A stretch of 43,318 nucleotides of DNA from Sulfurimonas sp. (GTDB lineage Bacteria; Campylobacterota; Campylobacteria; Campylobacterales; Sulfurimonadaceae), in assembly GCA_030949825.1 (NCBI GenBank), contig JAUZSC010000006.1, positions 1-43,318 on the forward strand, written 5' to 3'. A program made the translations under genes and the position numbers. Positions 28,512-43,184 of the stretch are shown here, in pieces (position 1 is the stretch's first letter; the number at the start of each line of letters is the position of its first letter). Under the pieces are notes generated by a model. It was not told the DNA's origin. It worked only from the letters and a program-made list of their open reading frames with translations, and did no database searches.

Positions 28512-28811
28512 ATGTCAGTAGCCAGAGAGTTTGAACTCCTAGAAGAGACTAAAATCAAGCATCCCAAAAAATTTAAAGTCTATTTACTAAATGATGACTA
28601 TACTTCTATGGACTTTGTAGTTGATATTTTAATCACTATTTTTCATAAAAGTTATGAACAAGCAGAAAGTATTATGCTTGATATTCATAAAAAACAAAGA
28701 GGTTTATGCGGTGTATATACACATGAAATTGCAGAAACTAAAGTAATACAAGTGACAAAACGTTCACAATCAAGTGGTTTTCCACTCAAAGCAACAATGG
28801 AAGAGGAGTAA
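28512..28811 (+). CDS. clpS: ClpS, N-degron adaptor of ClpA
   Basis: 99 residues. Conserved core FKVYLLNDDYTSMDFVV (binding pocket with N-D-D-x-T-x-M) and the AMxH-type later helix; GLCGVYTHEIAETK fits the family end (G-x2-G-x-Y-T-x-E-x-A-E-x-K). The acidic/helical N-terminus binds the ClpA N domain. ATG at 28512 is used rather than the TTG at 28506. It hands proteins with N-terminal Leu, Phe, Tyr or Trp to ClpAP and is followed by clpA after 3 bp. Confidence 0.95.
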   Translation: MSVAREFELLEETKIKHPKKFKVYLLNDDYTSMDFVVDILITIFHKSYEQAESIMLDIHKKQRGLCGVYTHEIAETKVIQVTKRSQSSGFPLKATMEEE

Positions 28812-28814
28812 TCT

Positions 28815-30998
28815 ATGATCAGTCAACCTTTAAACGAAATTTTTCAAAAATCAATATCTTTTGCGAAAGAGATGCGCCATGAGTATCTTACGATAGAGCA
28901 TGTATTTTTTCTACTTTTAAACTCTCCAGAGGGTGCAAGCATAATCACTAAATGTGGTGGTGATGTTCAAAAAATGAAAGATGAACTTTTAACATATATT
29001 GAAACAAATATTGATGCTTTTCCAGTAGGGGTTAATAATGAACCTTATGAGAGTTTAGCATTAGCACGATTAATCGATAAAATGATACGACATATTAAAT
29101 CAGCACAAAAAATTGATGCAAAGATCGGTGATTTACTAGCGGCTTTATATGAAGAAGAAAATACTTTTTCATATATGTTACTTGAACAGTATGAAATTTC
29201 AAGATTAGATATTTTAGAAGCTATTTCGCATACTGATGAAGACGAGGAAGATGAAGAAGATGAAAGTAAAAAATCTTATTTATCTAAGTATTCTATTGAT
29301 TTACTTGAAAAAGCAAAAGAGGGAAAAATTGATCCTGTCATAGGGCGTAATGCAGAGATAAAAAGAGTAACACAAATTCTTTGTAGACGCAAAAAAAACA
29401 ACCCAATTTTAGTAGGTGAGCCAGGTGTTGGAAAAACTGCTATTGCTGAAGGGTTAGCACTCAATTTAGCTGCAGGTACTGTGCCAGAAATAATAAAAGA
29501 CTCAAAACTTTATGCCCTAGACTTAAGTGCTTTACTTGCAGGAACAAAGTACCGAGGTGATTTTGAAAAACGACTAAAAGGTGTGATGGATGAGCTTAAA
29601 AAGCAAGCTAATGCCATACTCTTTATAGATGAAATTCATACACTCATAGGTGCTGGAAGTACAAGTGGAACTATGGATGCTGCAAATCAGCTTAAACCTG
29701 CTTTAGCATCAGGTGAGCTAAAATGTATGGGTGCTACAACTTTTGCAGAGTATAGAAATGGTTTTGAAAAAGACAAGGCACTCAGCCGTCGTTTTTCAAA
29801 AATAGATATAGATGAACCTTCAAAAAAGACAAGTTATCTTATTTTAAAAGGTTTACAAGAAAAATATGAGCAACACCATAATATTAAGTATACAAATAAA
29901 GCACTAATGTCAGCAGTTAATCTTTCTAAACGCTATATTACAGATAGATTTTTACCTGATAAAGCAATTGACCTTATTGATGAAACGGCAGCATCATTTC
30001 ATCTCAAAAAAGATAAACGCCTAAAAGTAACAGCAAATGATATTTTAAAAACAGTCTCCTCTATCATAGGAATATCTAATTCAAATATTACTGTCAACGA
30101 AACGAATGCACTACAAAATTTAGAAGCTAAAATAAAACAAAGTGTGATAGGACAAGATAAAGCTGTACAAATTGTAGCACAAGCCATAAAAATATCAAAA
30201 GCAGGTCTAACTCCTGAGAAAAAGCCTATAGCATCTTTTCTCTTTTCAGGACCTACTGGTGTTGGTAAAACTGAATTAGCAACTACACTCAGTAAAACTC
30301 TAGGTATTCATTTTGAACGATTTGATATGAGTGAGTATATGGAGAAACATTCAATAAGTCGTTTAGTTGGAGCACCTCCTGGTTATGTAGGATATGAGCA
30401 AGGGGGGCTTCTAACTGAGGTTGTAAAAAGACATCCATATACAGTAATACTACTAGATGAGATTGAAAAAGCACATCCTGACTTAGTTAATATTCTTTTA
30501 CAGATTATGGACAATGCAACACTTACTGACAATAATGGCTATAAAGCAGATTTCCAGAATGTTGTTTTAATTATGACCTCAAATATTGGAGCTACTGCAA
30601 GAAATGTTATGGGCTTTAATAAGGATGAATCACTTGCCGCTAATGAAGAACTAAAATTATTTTTTACACCCGAGTTTAGAAATAGACTTGATGCAATAGT
30701 AGACTTTGAGCCATTAAATAATGATATGCTTGAAGCTATTGTAGAAAAATTCATTAAAGAACTCAATAGTGACTTAAAAGATAAAAAGATAACTGTAACT
30801 CTCAATAAATCGGCAATTGCATTTATAGCTAACGAGTCTTACTCTCAAGATATGGGAGCAAGACCACTCAAACGTTATATTCAAAATAATATCACAAATA
30901 AACTAAGTGATGAGATACTTTTTGGTAAACTAAAAAATGGTGGTCAAGTAACAGTAGATGCAAAAAAAGAACTGGTATTAACTTTTAAAGAACTTTAG
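28815..30998 (+). CDS. clpA: ClpA, ATP-dependent Clp protease ATPase subunit
   Basis: 727 residues, intact. N-terminal double Clp-N domain (1-140), acidic linker, first AAA+ module with Walker A VGEPGVGKTAIAEGLAL and Walker [11 protein letters not shown], second module with SGPTGVGKTELATTL and VILLDEIEKAHPD, the C-terminal D2 small domain with MGARPLKRYI. It unfolds substrates and feeds ClpP. The ClpP-docking loop region (I/L-G-F/L) may be the short segment near VMGFNKDE; this is not certain. Sits between clpS and aat, overlapping the aat GTG by one base. Confidence 0.95.
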   Translation: MISQPLNEIFQKSISFAKEMRHEYLTIEHVFFLLLNSPEGASIITKCGGDVQKMKDELLTYIETNIDAFPVGVNNEPYESLALARLIDKMIRHIKSAQKIDAKIGDLLAALYEEENTFSYMLLEQYEISRLDILEAISHTDEDEEDEEDESKKSYLSKYSIDLLEKAKEGKIDPVIGRNAEIKRVTQILCRRKKNNPILVGEPGVGKTAIAEGLALNLAAGTVPEIIKDSKLYALDLSALLAGTKYRGDFEKRLKGVMDELKKQANAILFIDEIHTLIGAGSTSGTMDAANQLKPALASGELKCMGATTFAEYRNGFEKDKALSRRFSKIDIDEPSKKTSYLILKGLQEKYEQHHNIKYTNKALMSAVNLSKRYITDRFLPDKAIDLIDETAASFHLKKDKRLKVTANDILKTVSSIIGISNSNITVNETNALQNLEAKIKQSVIGQDKAVQIVAQAIKISKAGLTPEKKPIASFLFSGPTGVGKTELATTLSKTLGIHFERFDMSEYMEKHSISRLVGAPPGYVGYEQGGLLTEVVKRHPYTVILLDEIEKAHPDLVNILLQIMDNATLTDNNGYKADFQNVVLIMTSNIGATARNVMGFNKDESLAANEELKLFFTPEFRNRLDAIVDFEPLNNDMLEAIVEKFIKELNSDLKDKKITVTLNKSAIAFIANESYSQDMGARPLKRYIQNNITNKLSDEILFGKLKNGGQVTVDAKKELVLTFKEL

Positions 30999-31681
30999 TG
31001 CAAATTCCAAAACTCTATAATGATACATTTGAATTTCCGCATCCTAATAGTGCGAATGAAGATGGTATAGTGGCTTGGGGAGGAGATCTTCATCCTTCTC
31101 GTCTTCTCAATGCATATAAAAATGGTATCTTCCCTTGGAACTCAAAAAACGACCCACTTCTATGGTGGTCACCAAATCCTCGACTTATTATGGAGCTTGA
31201 TAATTTTAAGCTAAGAAAATCTCTAAAGAAAAGTATGAAAAAATTTACATATAAATTTGATACAAACTTTTCAGAGGTGCTTTATCACTGCTCAAGCATA
31301 CCTAGAAATGATCAAACAGGTACATGGCTACATAATCACTTAAAACAATCCTTTGAAGTTCTACATGAAGCAGGAATTGCACATTGTGTAGAAAGTTATT
31401 TAGATGGTAAGCTTGTTGGTGGTTTATACGGCATAGTGGTAGGAAAAGTATTTTGTGGTGAGTCAATGTTCGCACATGTAAGTGATGCCTCTAAATCAGC
31501 ATACGCCATACTCATCAAACACCTTAAAATGTGGGGATATGATTTTATTGATTGTCAAGTTCCAACAGAACATCTTAAAAGCCTTGGAGCTATAGAGATA
31601 TCTAGAGATGAATTTTTAATACGATTAAATAATTCTAAGATAGATACTATCTCACATGATTGGAAAATAAATTTTGTATAA
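30998..31681 (+). CDS. aat: leucyl/phenylalanyl-tRNA-protein transferase
   Basis: 227 residues, GTG start overlapping the clpA stop. Family marks: DGIVAWGGDLHPSRLLNAY, GIFPWNSKNDPLLWWSPNPR, TWLHNHLKQSFEVLHEAG, then VGGLYGIVVGKVFCGESMF and FIDCQVPTEHLKSLGA. The enzyme transfers Leu or Phe from tRNA to proteins with N-terminal Arg or Lys, turning them into ClpS substrates. With clpS and clpA in one transcript the cell has a full bacterial N-degron route except for ClpP. Confidence 0.95.
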   Translation: MQIPKLYNDTFEFPHPNSANEDGIVAWGGDLHPSRLLNAYKNGIFPWNSKNDPLLWWSPNPRLIMELDNFKLRKSLKKSMKKFTYKFDTNFSEVLYHCSSIPRNDQTGTWLHNHLKQSFEVLHEAGIAHCVESYLDGKLVGGLYGIVVGKVFCGESMFAHVSDASKSAYAILIKHLKMWGYDFIDCQVPTEHLKSLGAIEISRDEFLIRLNNSKIDTISHDWKINFV

Positions 31682-31762
31682 ATAGATATAACAACAGAGT
31701 CTAAAGCTAGAGTTTAGTTTAAGTAATAATGTCTAGTTGATGAAGTGTAAGTTTGAAGTAGT

Positions 31763-31775
31763 AAAAAAGAAAAAC
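31763..31775 (-). terminator. T-run downstream of 5S rRNA
   Basis: On the minus strand the sequence after the 5S closing stem is TTGTTTTTCTTTTTT, which with the preceding CTAG stem could end the rrn transcript. Confidence 0.4.
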
Positions 31776-31781
31776 AACTAA

Positions 31782-31898
31782 CTAGGCAACGACCTACATT
31801 TCCAATCCTGAAAGGATAAGTATTATCAGCGAAGAGGGGCTTAGCTTCTGGGTTCGGAATGGGACCAGGCGTTTCCCCCTCTCTATAGCCACCTAGAC
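31782..31898 (-). rRNA. rrf: 5S ribosomal RNA
   Basis: About 117 nt on the minus strand, closing with CTAG at one end and CTAGG at the other; contains the conserved CCCATTCCGAACCC and GAAG segments. A 21-bp hairpin (31897-31917 with 31922-31942, two wobble or mismatch positions) lies immediately before its 5' end in the transcript and probably helps processing. Confidence 0.93.
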
Positions 31899-32084
31899 AA
31901 GTTGTGTCTAAATTCATCAATATGAACTTAGATACAACTTGTTAGTAGTTGTATGAGGGTTAATGAATAGAATTCATTAATTAAAACTGTTAAAGTCAAT
32001 GTTACTAAATAACTACTAAGATCAAATCTCTTATTGTTGTATTCGCATGTTATGCTAATACACTAAATAAGGTAGTGAACGAAT

Positions 32085-35278
<3,194 letters not shown>

Positions 35279-35649
35279 TGCGTTCACTACCTTATTTAAT
35301 GTACTATCTAATAGTCCCAGTAAGGAACAAAGTCCCTTACTTCCGCTTGGACCGCTGGGGTCACTAAAGCTAAACTCTTACGAGTTAGAATTATTGTCTA
35401 TCACAAAAAATAAGATGAATGATCTGTTTATTGTAGTTATTTAGTTTAATAATATTTCTATTATTAAGTTGTTGACTTTAACAATTATAATTTAATGAAC
35501 TTTTTGGTTTAAAAACCAAATATAAACTTTCTATTTAAAAGCTTATATTTAATTTTAAAAACTTGTTTTTGTGCTAGTCGTGCTAAAGAAACTTGCGAAG
35601 CTTACTTTCGTAAGTGAGTAAGTTTTTTTAGTGCGAATAGTGCAAAAAA
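35279..35649. other. 16S-23S spacer between tRNA-Ile and 23S
   Basis: AT-rich spacer with no gene. It holds the 5' half of the 23S processing stem (35281-35298), a 12-bp match TTGACTTTAACA (about 35472) to the 23S-5S spacer, and a large imperfect hairpin 35571-35605 / 35610-35643 beside the tRNA. No tRNA-Ala is present here or between 16S and tRNA-Ile. Confidence 0.7.
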
Positions 35650-35726
35650 TGGTGGGCCTACCTGGACTTGAACCAGGGACCTCACCCTTATCAGGGGTGC
35701 ACTCTAACCAGCTGAGCTATAGGCCC
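35650..35726 (-). tRNA. tRNA-Ile (anticodon GAU)
   Basis: Minus-strand cloverleaf GGGCCTATAGCTCAGCTGG with anticodon loop CTGATAA, T arm CCTGG-TTCAAGT-CCAGG, closing TAGGCCC and encoded CCA. It is the only tRNA in the 16S-23S spacer. Confidence 0.95.
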
Positions 35727-35861
35727 GAATGTTGTGCTTTCATGTCAAATGAACTCTGATCACTGAAAACTAAGCAAGTAAGAAATACTTATAGTAACTA
35801 ATAAAACTATGAGATTTTCTCGTGTTGCAGCAATCAAATGAATGATTCTACTTTACTCTAG

Positions 35862-37378
<1,517 letters not shown>

Positions 37379-37851
37379 TCGGTATCGGGAGTAATCCCGC
37401 TACCTACGCTAACGCTTGGTTTTCTTCAGCAGAAAGCTCGAAATGCTAGCATTTCTTACATTCAGTTTGAAAAACTCAAGATTAGCTTTTATGAAAAGAT
37501 AGTAAACTAATTACTGATCTTTTGCCCAAGAATTAAAATTCATTGGCTTTGTTTTTACTCGTACTAAACTGCTTAAAGTCTTAGTCAGAGCTTCTAATAC
37601 TAATTTGACTTAGTATTAGAGTATAGTTATCTATACTATTTAGGGAACTTAAATAATAAATTATCTAAGAATTCAAATAGAATAGACGGTTGTTGTTTTA
37701 TTAGTTATTTCTAAGTAATATAAACTATTGTCGTTAAACTTTAGTCTTCTTACTTGCTTAGTTTTCAATGATCTCAAACAATCTCTTAACTCTTCAACTC
37801 GAAGGGTTCGTATCCTCGTTTTAAACAAGGTGTCTCTGTTTGTGGATGGGA

Positions 37852-37857
37852 ATTATA
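37852..37857 (-). promoter_or_regulatory. candidate -10 box of the rrn operon
   Basis: TATAAT on the minus strand after CCACAACCCCC, about 85 bp upstream of the 16S processing stem and about 475 bp upstream of the mature 16S. The leader 37379-37851 has no gene; it holds the 5' processing strand and a small hairpin CCTCG-TTTTAAA-CAAGG. Confidence 0.5.
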
Positions 37858-37917
37858 GGGGGTTGTGGCTTAGAGATTGCTTAAAGTTATAAATTCGAGA
37901 AAATAAATATTTAAAAC

Positions 37918-38623
37918 CTATATACAAGCTGTATTGTTTGAGTTTAAGATACATGTATATCCTGTTTCTGGATGGACTGAGATTCTTAGAGTTATATTTG
38001 TACTGCCATCTGTTAATGTAATATCGCAATTTGATTGAATTAAGTTATTGCTTTCATATGCTTCTGTGTTCCCGCCACCACTTGATGTGCCTAATTTACC
38101 TTTCATTGGTCTCCCAAGGTAATCAAATGCTATTCTTTCACTATTACTTACTGAACACGAACTACTAAAAGTCATATCCGTAACTCCATAACTCATACCA
38201 AGGTTTAACTTTTTCATACCTGGAAAATCACTATGATTATAAGCAAGTTTAGCTTCTCCTCCACTACTACCTCCAGTCATTAACTGTGTTGCTGTTTTCT
38301 GGATTTAAGGCAATTTCTGTATAACTAGGATCTCCTGTACTTACTCCAGACTTATCTGAATAAATGGTGTATGCATGGTCGTGTTGTTTGAGTTAGTAGA
38401 TTTTATAAATACCATCTGCCATCTTTTTATACCAATTTGCATCATTAGCATCATACACATCATCGACCAAAGCTAAATGCTGTGTGTATCTAATATGAGA
38501 TAAAAGTTGTATCGCAGCTTCTTGAAGTGGATTAGTTTTAGTTCGTGGTAATATTACTGCTGCTAAGATACCAACAACGACTAAGACAAAAATCAATTCT
38601 ATCATTGTAAATGCTTTTTTCAT
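37918..38623 (-). CDS. type IV pilin-like / pseudopilin protein (frameshifted)
   Basis: The N-terminus KKAFTMIELIFVLVVVGILA is a class III signal with the conserved Glu at mature position 5 and a hydrophobic helix that packs in the pilus or type II secretion pseudopilus. The residue before the cleavage point is Ala rather than the common Gly. The frame breaks near 38400 (after GIYKIY) and again before 38280; it continues MTGGSSGGEAKLAYNH with Gly/Ser-rich and beta-type sequence and a late Cys pair to the stop at 37918. Joined length is about 235 residues. The tail pattern (cysteines, GxxYxxC near NPETGYTCIL-like end) fits the small pseudopilin-like proteins of Campylobacterota. No assembly genes are nearby. 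Confidence 0.72.
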
Positions 38624-38672
38624 AACTAAAGTATATCTAAAAAATTTGTGATTTAAAAGGAGGAGAGGGATT

Positions 38673-38697
38673 AAATAGAGAGAAAACCTCTCTATTT
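38673..38697 (-). terminator. hairpin downstream of aclA
   Basis: AAATAGAGAG (38673-38682) pairs with CTCTCTATTT (38688-38697) over 10 bp with a 5-nt loop, between the aclA stop and the pilin start. The T-run after it on the minus strand is weak (TTTAAT), so it may be a leaky terminator. Confidence 0.4.
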
Positions 38698-38713
38698 ATA
38701 AATATTTACTAAA

Positions 38714-40530
38714 TTATATCTTCTGTGCTTCTTGAACGTCGTAAAGAATATCATCCATAGGATGTCTATACATTGGCATTGCAAGGCGTTTCTCATCAAG
38801 TACATGACCGATGAAGCCTATAGAACGACCAACAATAAAGAAAGCATTGAGAGTACCTGATTCAATAAACTCATCGATTTCATTCTCAGAGTAACCTAAG
38901 GCTCTCCACATATCTACCATTAAGATACCAATAGTACCATCAACATTTAAGATAAGGTTCTCTTTTTTTGAAGTAGTAAGTGCTTCAACTGTTCTTGCAT
39001 AATCAAGAAGAGGCGTTGATGGAAAGTGCTCTGTAGCAAAATTCATCAATCCAGTTACACGTAAATCTGGATTTTTAAGTGATTTGATACGGTGACCGAT
39101 ACCTGGGATTGGCACACCTTCGCCTTTCATATATTTTAAGAAAGCTTTAGGATCAAGACCATTGTCATCTGCATATTTGAAGTACTTTGCAGCACCATCA
39201 ATAGCACCACCAAAACGTGGACCAATAGTTAAAAGACCCGTTACTAGTGACTCTACTACTGATTTACCAGCACGTGCTGTTACTTTTGCATTGTGAGCAC
39301 CTGAAACTGCTGGACCATGGTCAGCAACAGTTTTGATTACAGTTTCAATAAAGTCTGTAGCCCATTTTGGATACTGTTTTTTGAACCATAGAAGTGAAAT
39401 AACATCACCAATACCTTTACCAGTATCTGGAGTAGCAACACTAGAGATTGGGAAACCAGCATAAGTACACTCTTCACCACGGTCATCAGAAATAGTACAG
39501 ATAAACTCTTTACTTCTTCTAGTACTAGGTAGTACATTCATCGCCGGTTCTGGGATATCTTTTATAATGCCCTCAGCATGAAGTTCATGATATACAGCAG
39601 AAATGATTTCTGGTAAATCATTAAATGAAGATGGAACATGAATTCCTGCTTCTCTCATTGCATTGTTTTTATACTCAGCAGTTTCCATCTCGCCATTTGC
39701 AGAAGCACCTGCATGACCAAACTGAACACCAGAATCATAATACTTAGCGATTGTACCAATACACCATGCAATTACTGGTTTAGTAATTGCACCTGATTTA
39801 ATAGCTTCAATAACTTTATACTCTTCTGTACCACCAACTTCACCAAGAAGAATCATATACTTAACATCTGGATTTTTTTCCATTCTAAGCATATTGTCAA
39901 TAAAAACACTTCCAACAAATCTATCACCACCAATAGCAACACCTTCAGCAATACCATCAGCATTGATAGCGATTATGTTTGAAAGTTCGTTAAACAGCCC
40001 ACCTGAACGAGTAACAAAGACCACATGAACCTGTACGGTGAAGTTTTGAGTTAATAATATTAGAAATCGTTCCACCAATGTTTGCAACTTTAAATGCACC
40101 TGGAGTGATAGCTCCAACAGTAGCAGGACCAATTATAACAACATTTTTCTCACGTGCTGTTTGATTCATTCCACGAGCTAAACGCGCTCTGGAATACCTT
40201 CTGCCGTAATCATGATTGAAGAAAAACCACCAATTTCTAATGCTTCCATTGTTACATCATAAGCGGTTCTAAATGATGCAAAGTTTAAAAGAACATCGGC
40301 TTGTGGCTGTGCTTTTTTTGCACTTGCTGTTGTCTTAAAAAGAGGAATCATAACTTCATCTGAACCAAAGAAAATTTCTCAAACTTATTTCCACTTGTAG
40401 GTGCAACAATTGCAGCAACTGATGGTGTTTTTCTCTGAATCGTGTAATCATAATCTAACATTCTTTGGATAGCAGTTTTGTTGTTGTTCCAAAAGATTGC
40501 TTGTGTATCTTTAGTATATAATTTTTCCAT
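38714..40530 (-). CDS. aclA: ATP-citrate lyase alpha subunit (several frameshifts)
   Basis: Large subunit of bacterial ATP-citrate lyase, which splits citrate to acetyl-CoA and oxaloacetate in the reductive TCA cycle. The N-terminus at 40530 reads MEKLYTKDTQAIFWNNNKTA and, in other frames, a CoA-binding region; the clean frame from about 40030 has the succinyl-CoA-synthetase-like phospho-His segment FGHAGASANGEMETAEYKNN and then the citrate-synthase-like domain with PAVSGAHNAKVTARAGK, GPRFGGAIDGAAKYF, PIPGIGHRIKS and FIVGRSIGFIGHVLDEKR. Restored length is about 605 residues. At least three indels lie between 40030 and 40380. It follows aclB after 9 bp. Confidence 0.92.
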
Positions 40531-40539
40531 ATTTTATCC

Positions 40540-41886
40540 TTACTTCTCTAGTGCCATACGAACGATGTCAGTTACGTGTGTTTTCTGGTCCATAAACTTC
40601 AATATAAAGACCTAGTCTATCTGCAGCTTCTTTGATATCTTTTAAGACCTTTTTCATAGTTAGGCCCTCCACGACGAACGTAGATTTTAAGATCAACAGC
40701 TTTCATCTTATCAGCATAAATTTCAAATGCTTGAATAATACCTGTAAAAGTTTTTGCAACATCTGTAAAGTTAGCAATAGCTCCACCGATAATCATCACT
40801 TTCCACGACCTGAAGGATCTACTTCTCTAGTCATTAAGTCAAGCAGTGTTTCTGCATAGAATTTTGTCTCACCAGTAGTTGGACCACCTGAGTACTCACC
40901 ATAGTTTGCAAGGTCATCAATTCCAGCCATGTCAGCAATAGTATCAGCATATACAACTGAAGCACCACCACCTGCAACCATAGTCCAGATTTCTAGCTTC
41001 TGGTTTGAGTAGTGTTAGTTTAAGTGAAGCTCCTGTTTTAGCATCAGCTTCTTCTATCGCTGCAACTTCTGGAGACTTCGCTTCCATACCAAATGCGGTA
41101 GGGTACTCAACATCGCCCCACTCTTCTACCATCATAAAATCCAGCAGTATCATCAAGTTTTGCAACCATGTCTAAAAGCTCAATTTTATTTCCTTGCATT
41201 ACGAAAGGATTGATTTCAAGGTATGCAAAATTTAGTTCACGATATGCTTTAAAGAAACCTACACAAAACTTAGCAAAATTTGCTTTTATCTTTATCTGCT
41301 ACATCTGCAGGTACATTTTTCTGTAATAGCTTTAGCGATCTCTTCTTCTGTTGCAGTTATTGGGAATGCTACTTCTGTAACTTTTTCATCCCAACCCCTC
41401 TTCAACTTCCATTCCACCTTCAGCAGACATATAGATAACATCATTTTCACTACACATGTTGCAGAAACATAATATTCTTCAGCTTGTTCATGTGGAGTAA
41501 ACAGGTTCAACTATAAAGTGTGTTAATTTATCTATACTTGGCTCACCAGTAGGAGTATCACCATCAAATGAAAAGAATACTTTTTGCTCTGGGATGCAGA
41601 TTTTCATCAATCCAAGAAGCGACTTTTAGCTAGTTTTTACATCACCTGGCTTTTTATCTTTAAAAAGTACTAAATCATTTTACCACGTTTACCAAATAAC
41701 ATATCTGGCTTAGCAACTAAAGTTTTCTCTTTCAACCACTTTTTATCTTTTTCTTGCTTCAGTTAACTCTGAACCACTTTGAACCATTACAGTCTCATAT
41801 GCATAAGTAAAGTCTGGAAAGTATTTATCCCAATGTTTTGCTAAGATTGACTTAGCATCATATTCGCGTATCGCTTTTTGAGCCAT
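40540..41886 (-). CDS. aclB: ATP-citrate lyase beta subunit (many frameshifts)
   Basis: Small, ATP-grasp-type subunit related to succinyl-CoA synthetase beta. From the ATG at 41886 the frames give [41 protein letters not shown] sequence with [51 protein letters not shown] and [12 protein letters not shown], all in the correct order. About ten single-base indels break it, in line with poor sequence at this end. The span equals about 445 residues, normal for AclB. The order aclB-aclA on one transcript is as in other reductive-TCA Campylobacterota. A TATGCTAAAAT-type box lies about 35 bp upstream of the start. Confidence 0.9.
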
Positions 41887-42099
41887 GTGAAATTCCCTAT
41901 TTTAATATTTGTACGGTATTTTAGCATAAAGTTATTAAATTAATAGGTTCTGTTTATACTAAATATCAAAGTGACTTAGTTCTTGTCTATATTTGTAACA
42001 CTTGCTCTATATAAAAACAGTATTTATGCACTTATTGTAATATCAGTTAGTTTTTTATCTATAAGGCTTTTTTCTTGAGTAAAACATTCTTACACTTAG
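41887..42099. other. intergenic region upstream of aclB
   Basis: AT-rich and low quality. Besides a weak extended -10 (TATGCTAAAAT on the minus strand near 41920) for aclB, I see no gene or RNA. Confidence 0.4.
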
Positions 42100-43178
42100 T
42101 AACACCATAGTATTGCAAACGCTTTTGCATCTCCTTATCTGTTCTTTAGGTACAAATACTCTCTTGTTTTAAAACATTGAGAGTTCTTGGCCATGCATTT
42201 TATATAAAATGTTTTTTAGATTTTTCATAAATACATAAAAAGCTTCTGTTAAAAAAACAAGAAGAGTATTAGAGATTAAAAATATAAAAGAGAAAGTACA
42301 AATGCAAAGTTTATGTTTTTCTATGCACTTTGAGTCTTCACCCTTGGCAAGAGAGCTAATAAAAGACAGCTGCTAAAGCGCAAGGCAATTATAAGATATG
42401 GAGCAAAGTGTTCTAAGGGTAATCTTTGCTCCAAAAGAAAGAATAAGAGAAAGAATCAGTGCTGTAGAAGACAAGTACCATAGCAAATCGGTTTTTAGCA
42501 ATTCAAAATATCTTTATAAAGAGTATAAACAAGGTAAATAAATATAATTGAGGAAATAGCACTATAAACACCTATTAAAAAGGTCTAAAAAGTGACCGCT
42601 AGGGAGAGCCTCTAACTTCAAAACTACAACAAGAAGCTACTAATGCACAAGGATAAAACATAAAGAAAATTATACTTCTTGTTTATGCATACTGTAGTAG
42701 ACAGCCAAACCTAAGAATAGATAAACAAAACCTATATCTGGTAATAGCAAATAGAAATAGTAAAAGATTCAAATAGCGTTGCGAGAAATTCTTTTTTTTC
42801 ATTTAAGTAGTTATAATAGAAGGAGTCCAAAATACTTTCATTCCTGCTGAATTTTATACAATTGCAGCACTTAATACTCCTGGTAAGAAAGTATAAACAC
42901 CAATAATAACTATGTAACGCATTTCCTTAAAGATATAGCGTTAGGAAATTTCATACATTAAAACAGCACTCAATAGATGAAACAAAATCATCACAAAACG
43001 CAGGGCATAATGTTATGACCCAGAAGCTTAGAGAGAGAGAAGTAAGAAAAGAGAGAAAAGAAAAATCACCATATAAAAGAGATGCCTCTTCGTAAGATAT
43101 GGAAAGATGAGAGGTTGTAAAAAAAGTATGAAAAGCATCTACTCCTAAAATCAAGAAGAAGATATATCTGCAAATCAT
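42100..43178 (-). CDS. GT39-type membrane glycosyltransferase, heavily frameshifted
   Basis: The first frame (from 43178) reads ILGVDAFHTFFTTSHLSISY, EEASLLYGDFSFLSFL and SLSLSF; after frame changes it goes on as HNDYALRFVMILFHLLSAV, LMYEIS and LPGVLSAAIV, with more hydrophobic stretches to about 42450 and a basic end EMQKRLQYYGV. The Y-E-A, GHNDYALR and successive membrane helices fit the ArnT/PMT (GT39) family, which moves sugars from lipid carriers to lipids or proteins. A dozen or so indels make the limits uncertain. It begins within or just after the end of trpG. Confidence 0.5.
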
Positions 43179-43184
43179 AAATTT

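Noticed and set aside
31897..31942. Hairpin beside 5S as a terminator
   Set aside because: It precedes the 5S 5' end in the direction of transcription and has no T-run, so a processing role fits better.
39337..39537. Small minus-strand frame inside aclA
   Set aside because: It is an out-of-frame shadow of a well-conserved part of AclA.
42951..43178. Stand-alone 75-residue membrane protein
   Set aside because: The sequence continues in other frames as a GT39-type protein, so this is only its first in-frame segment.
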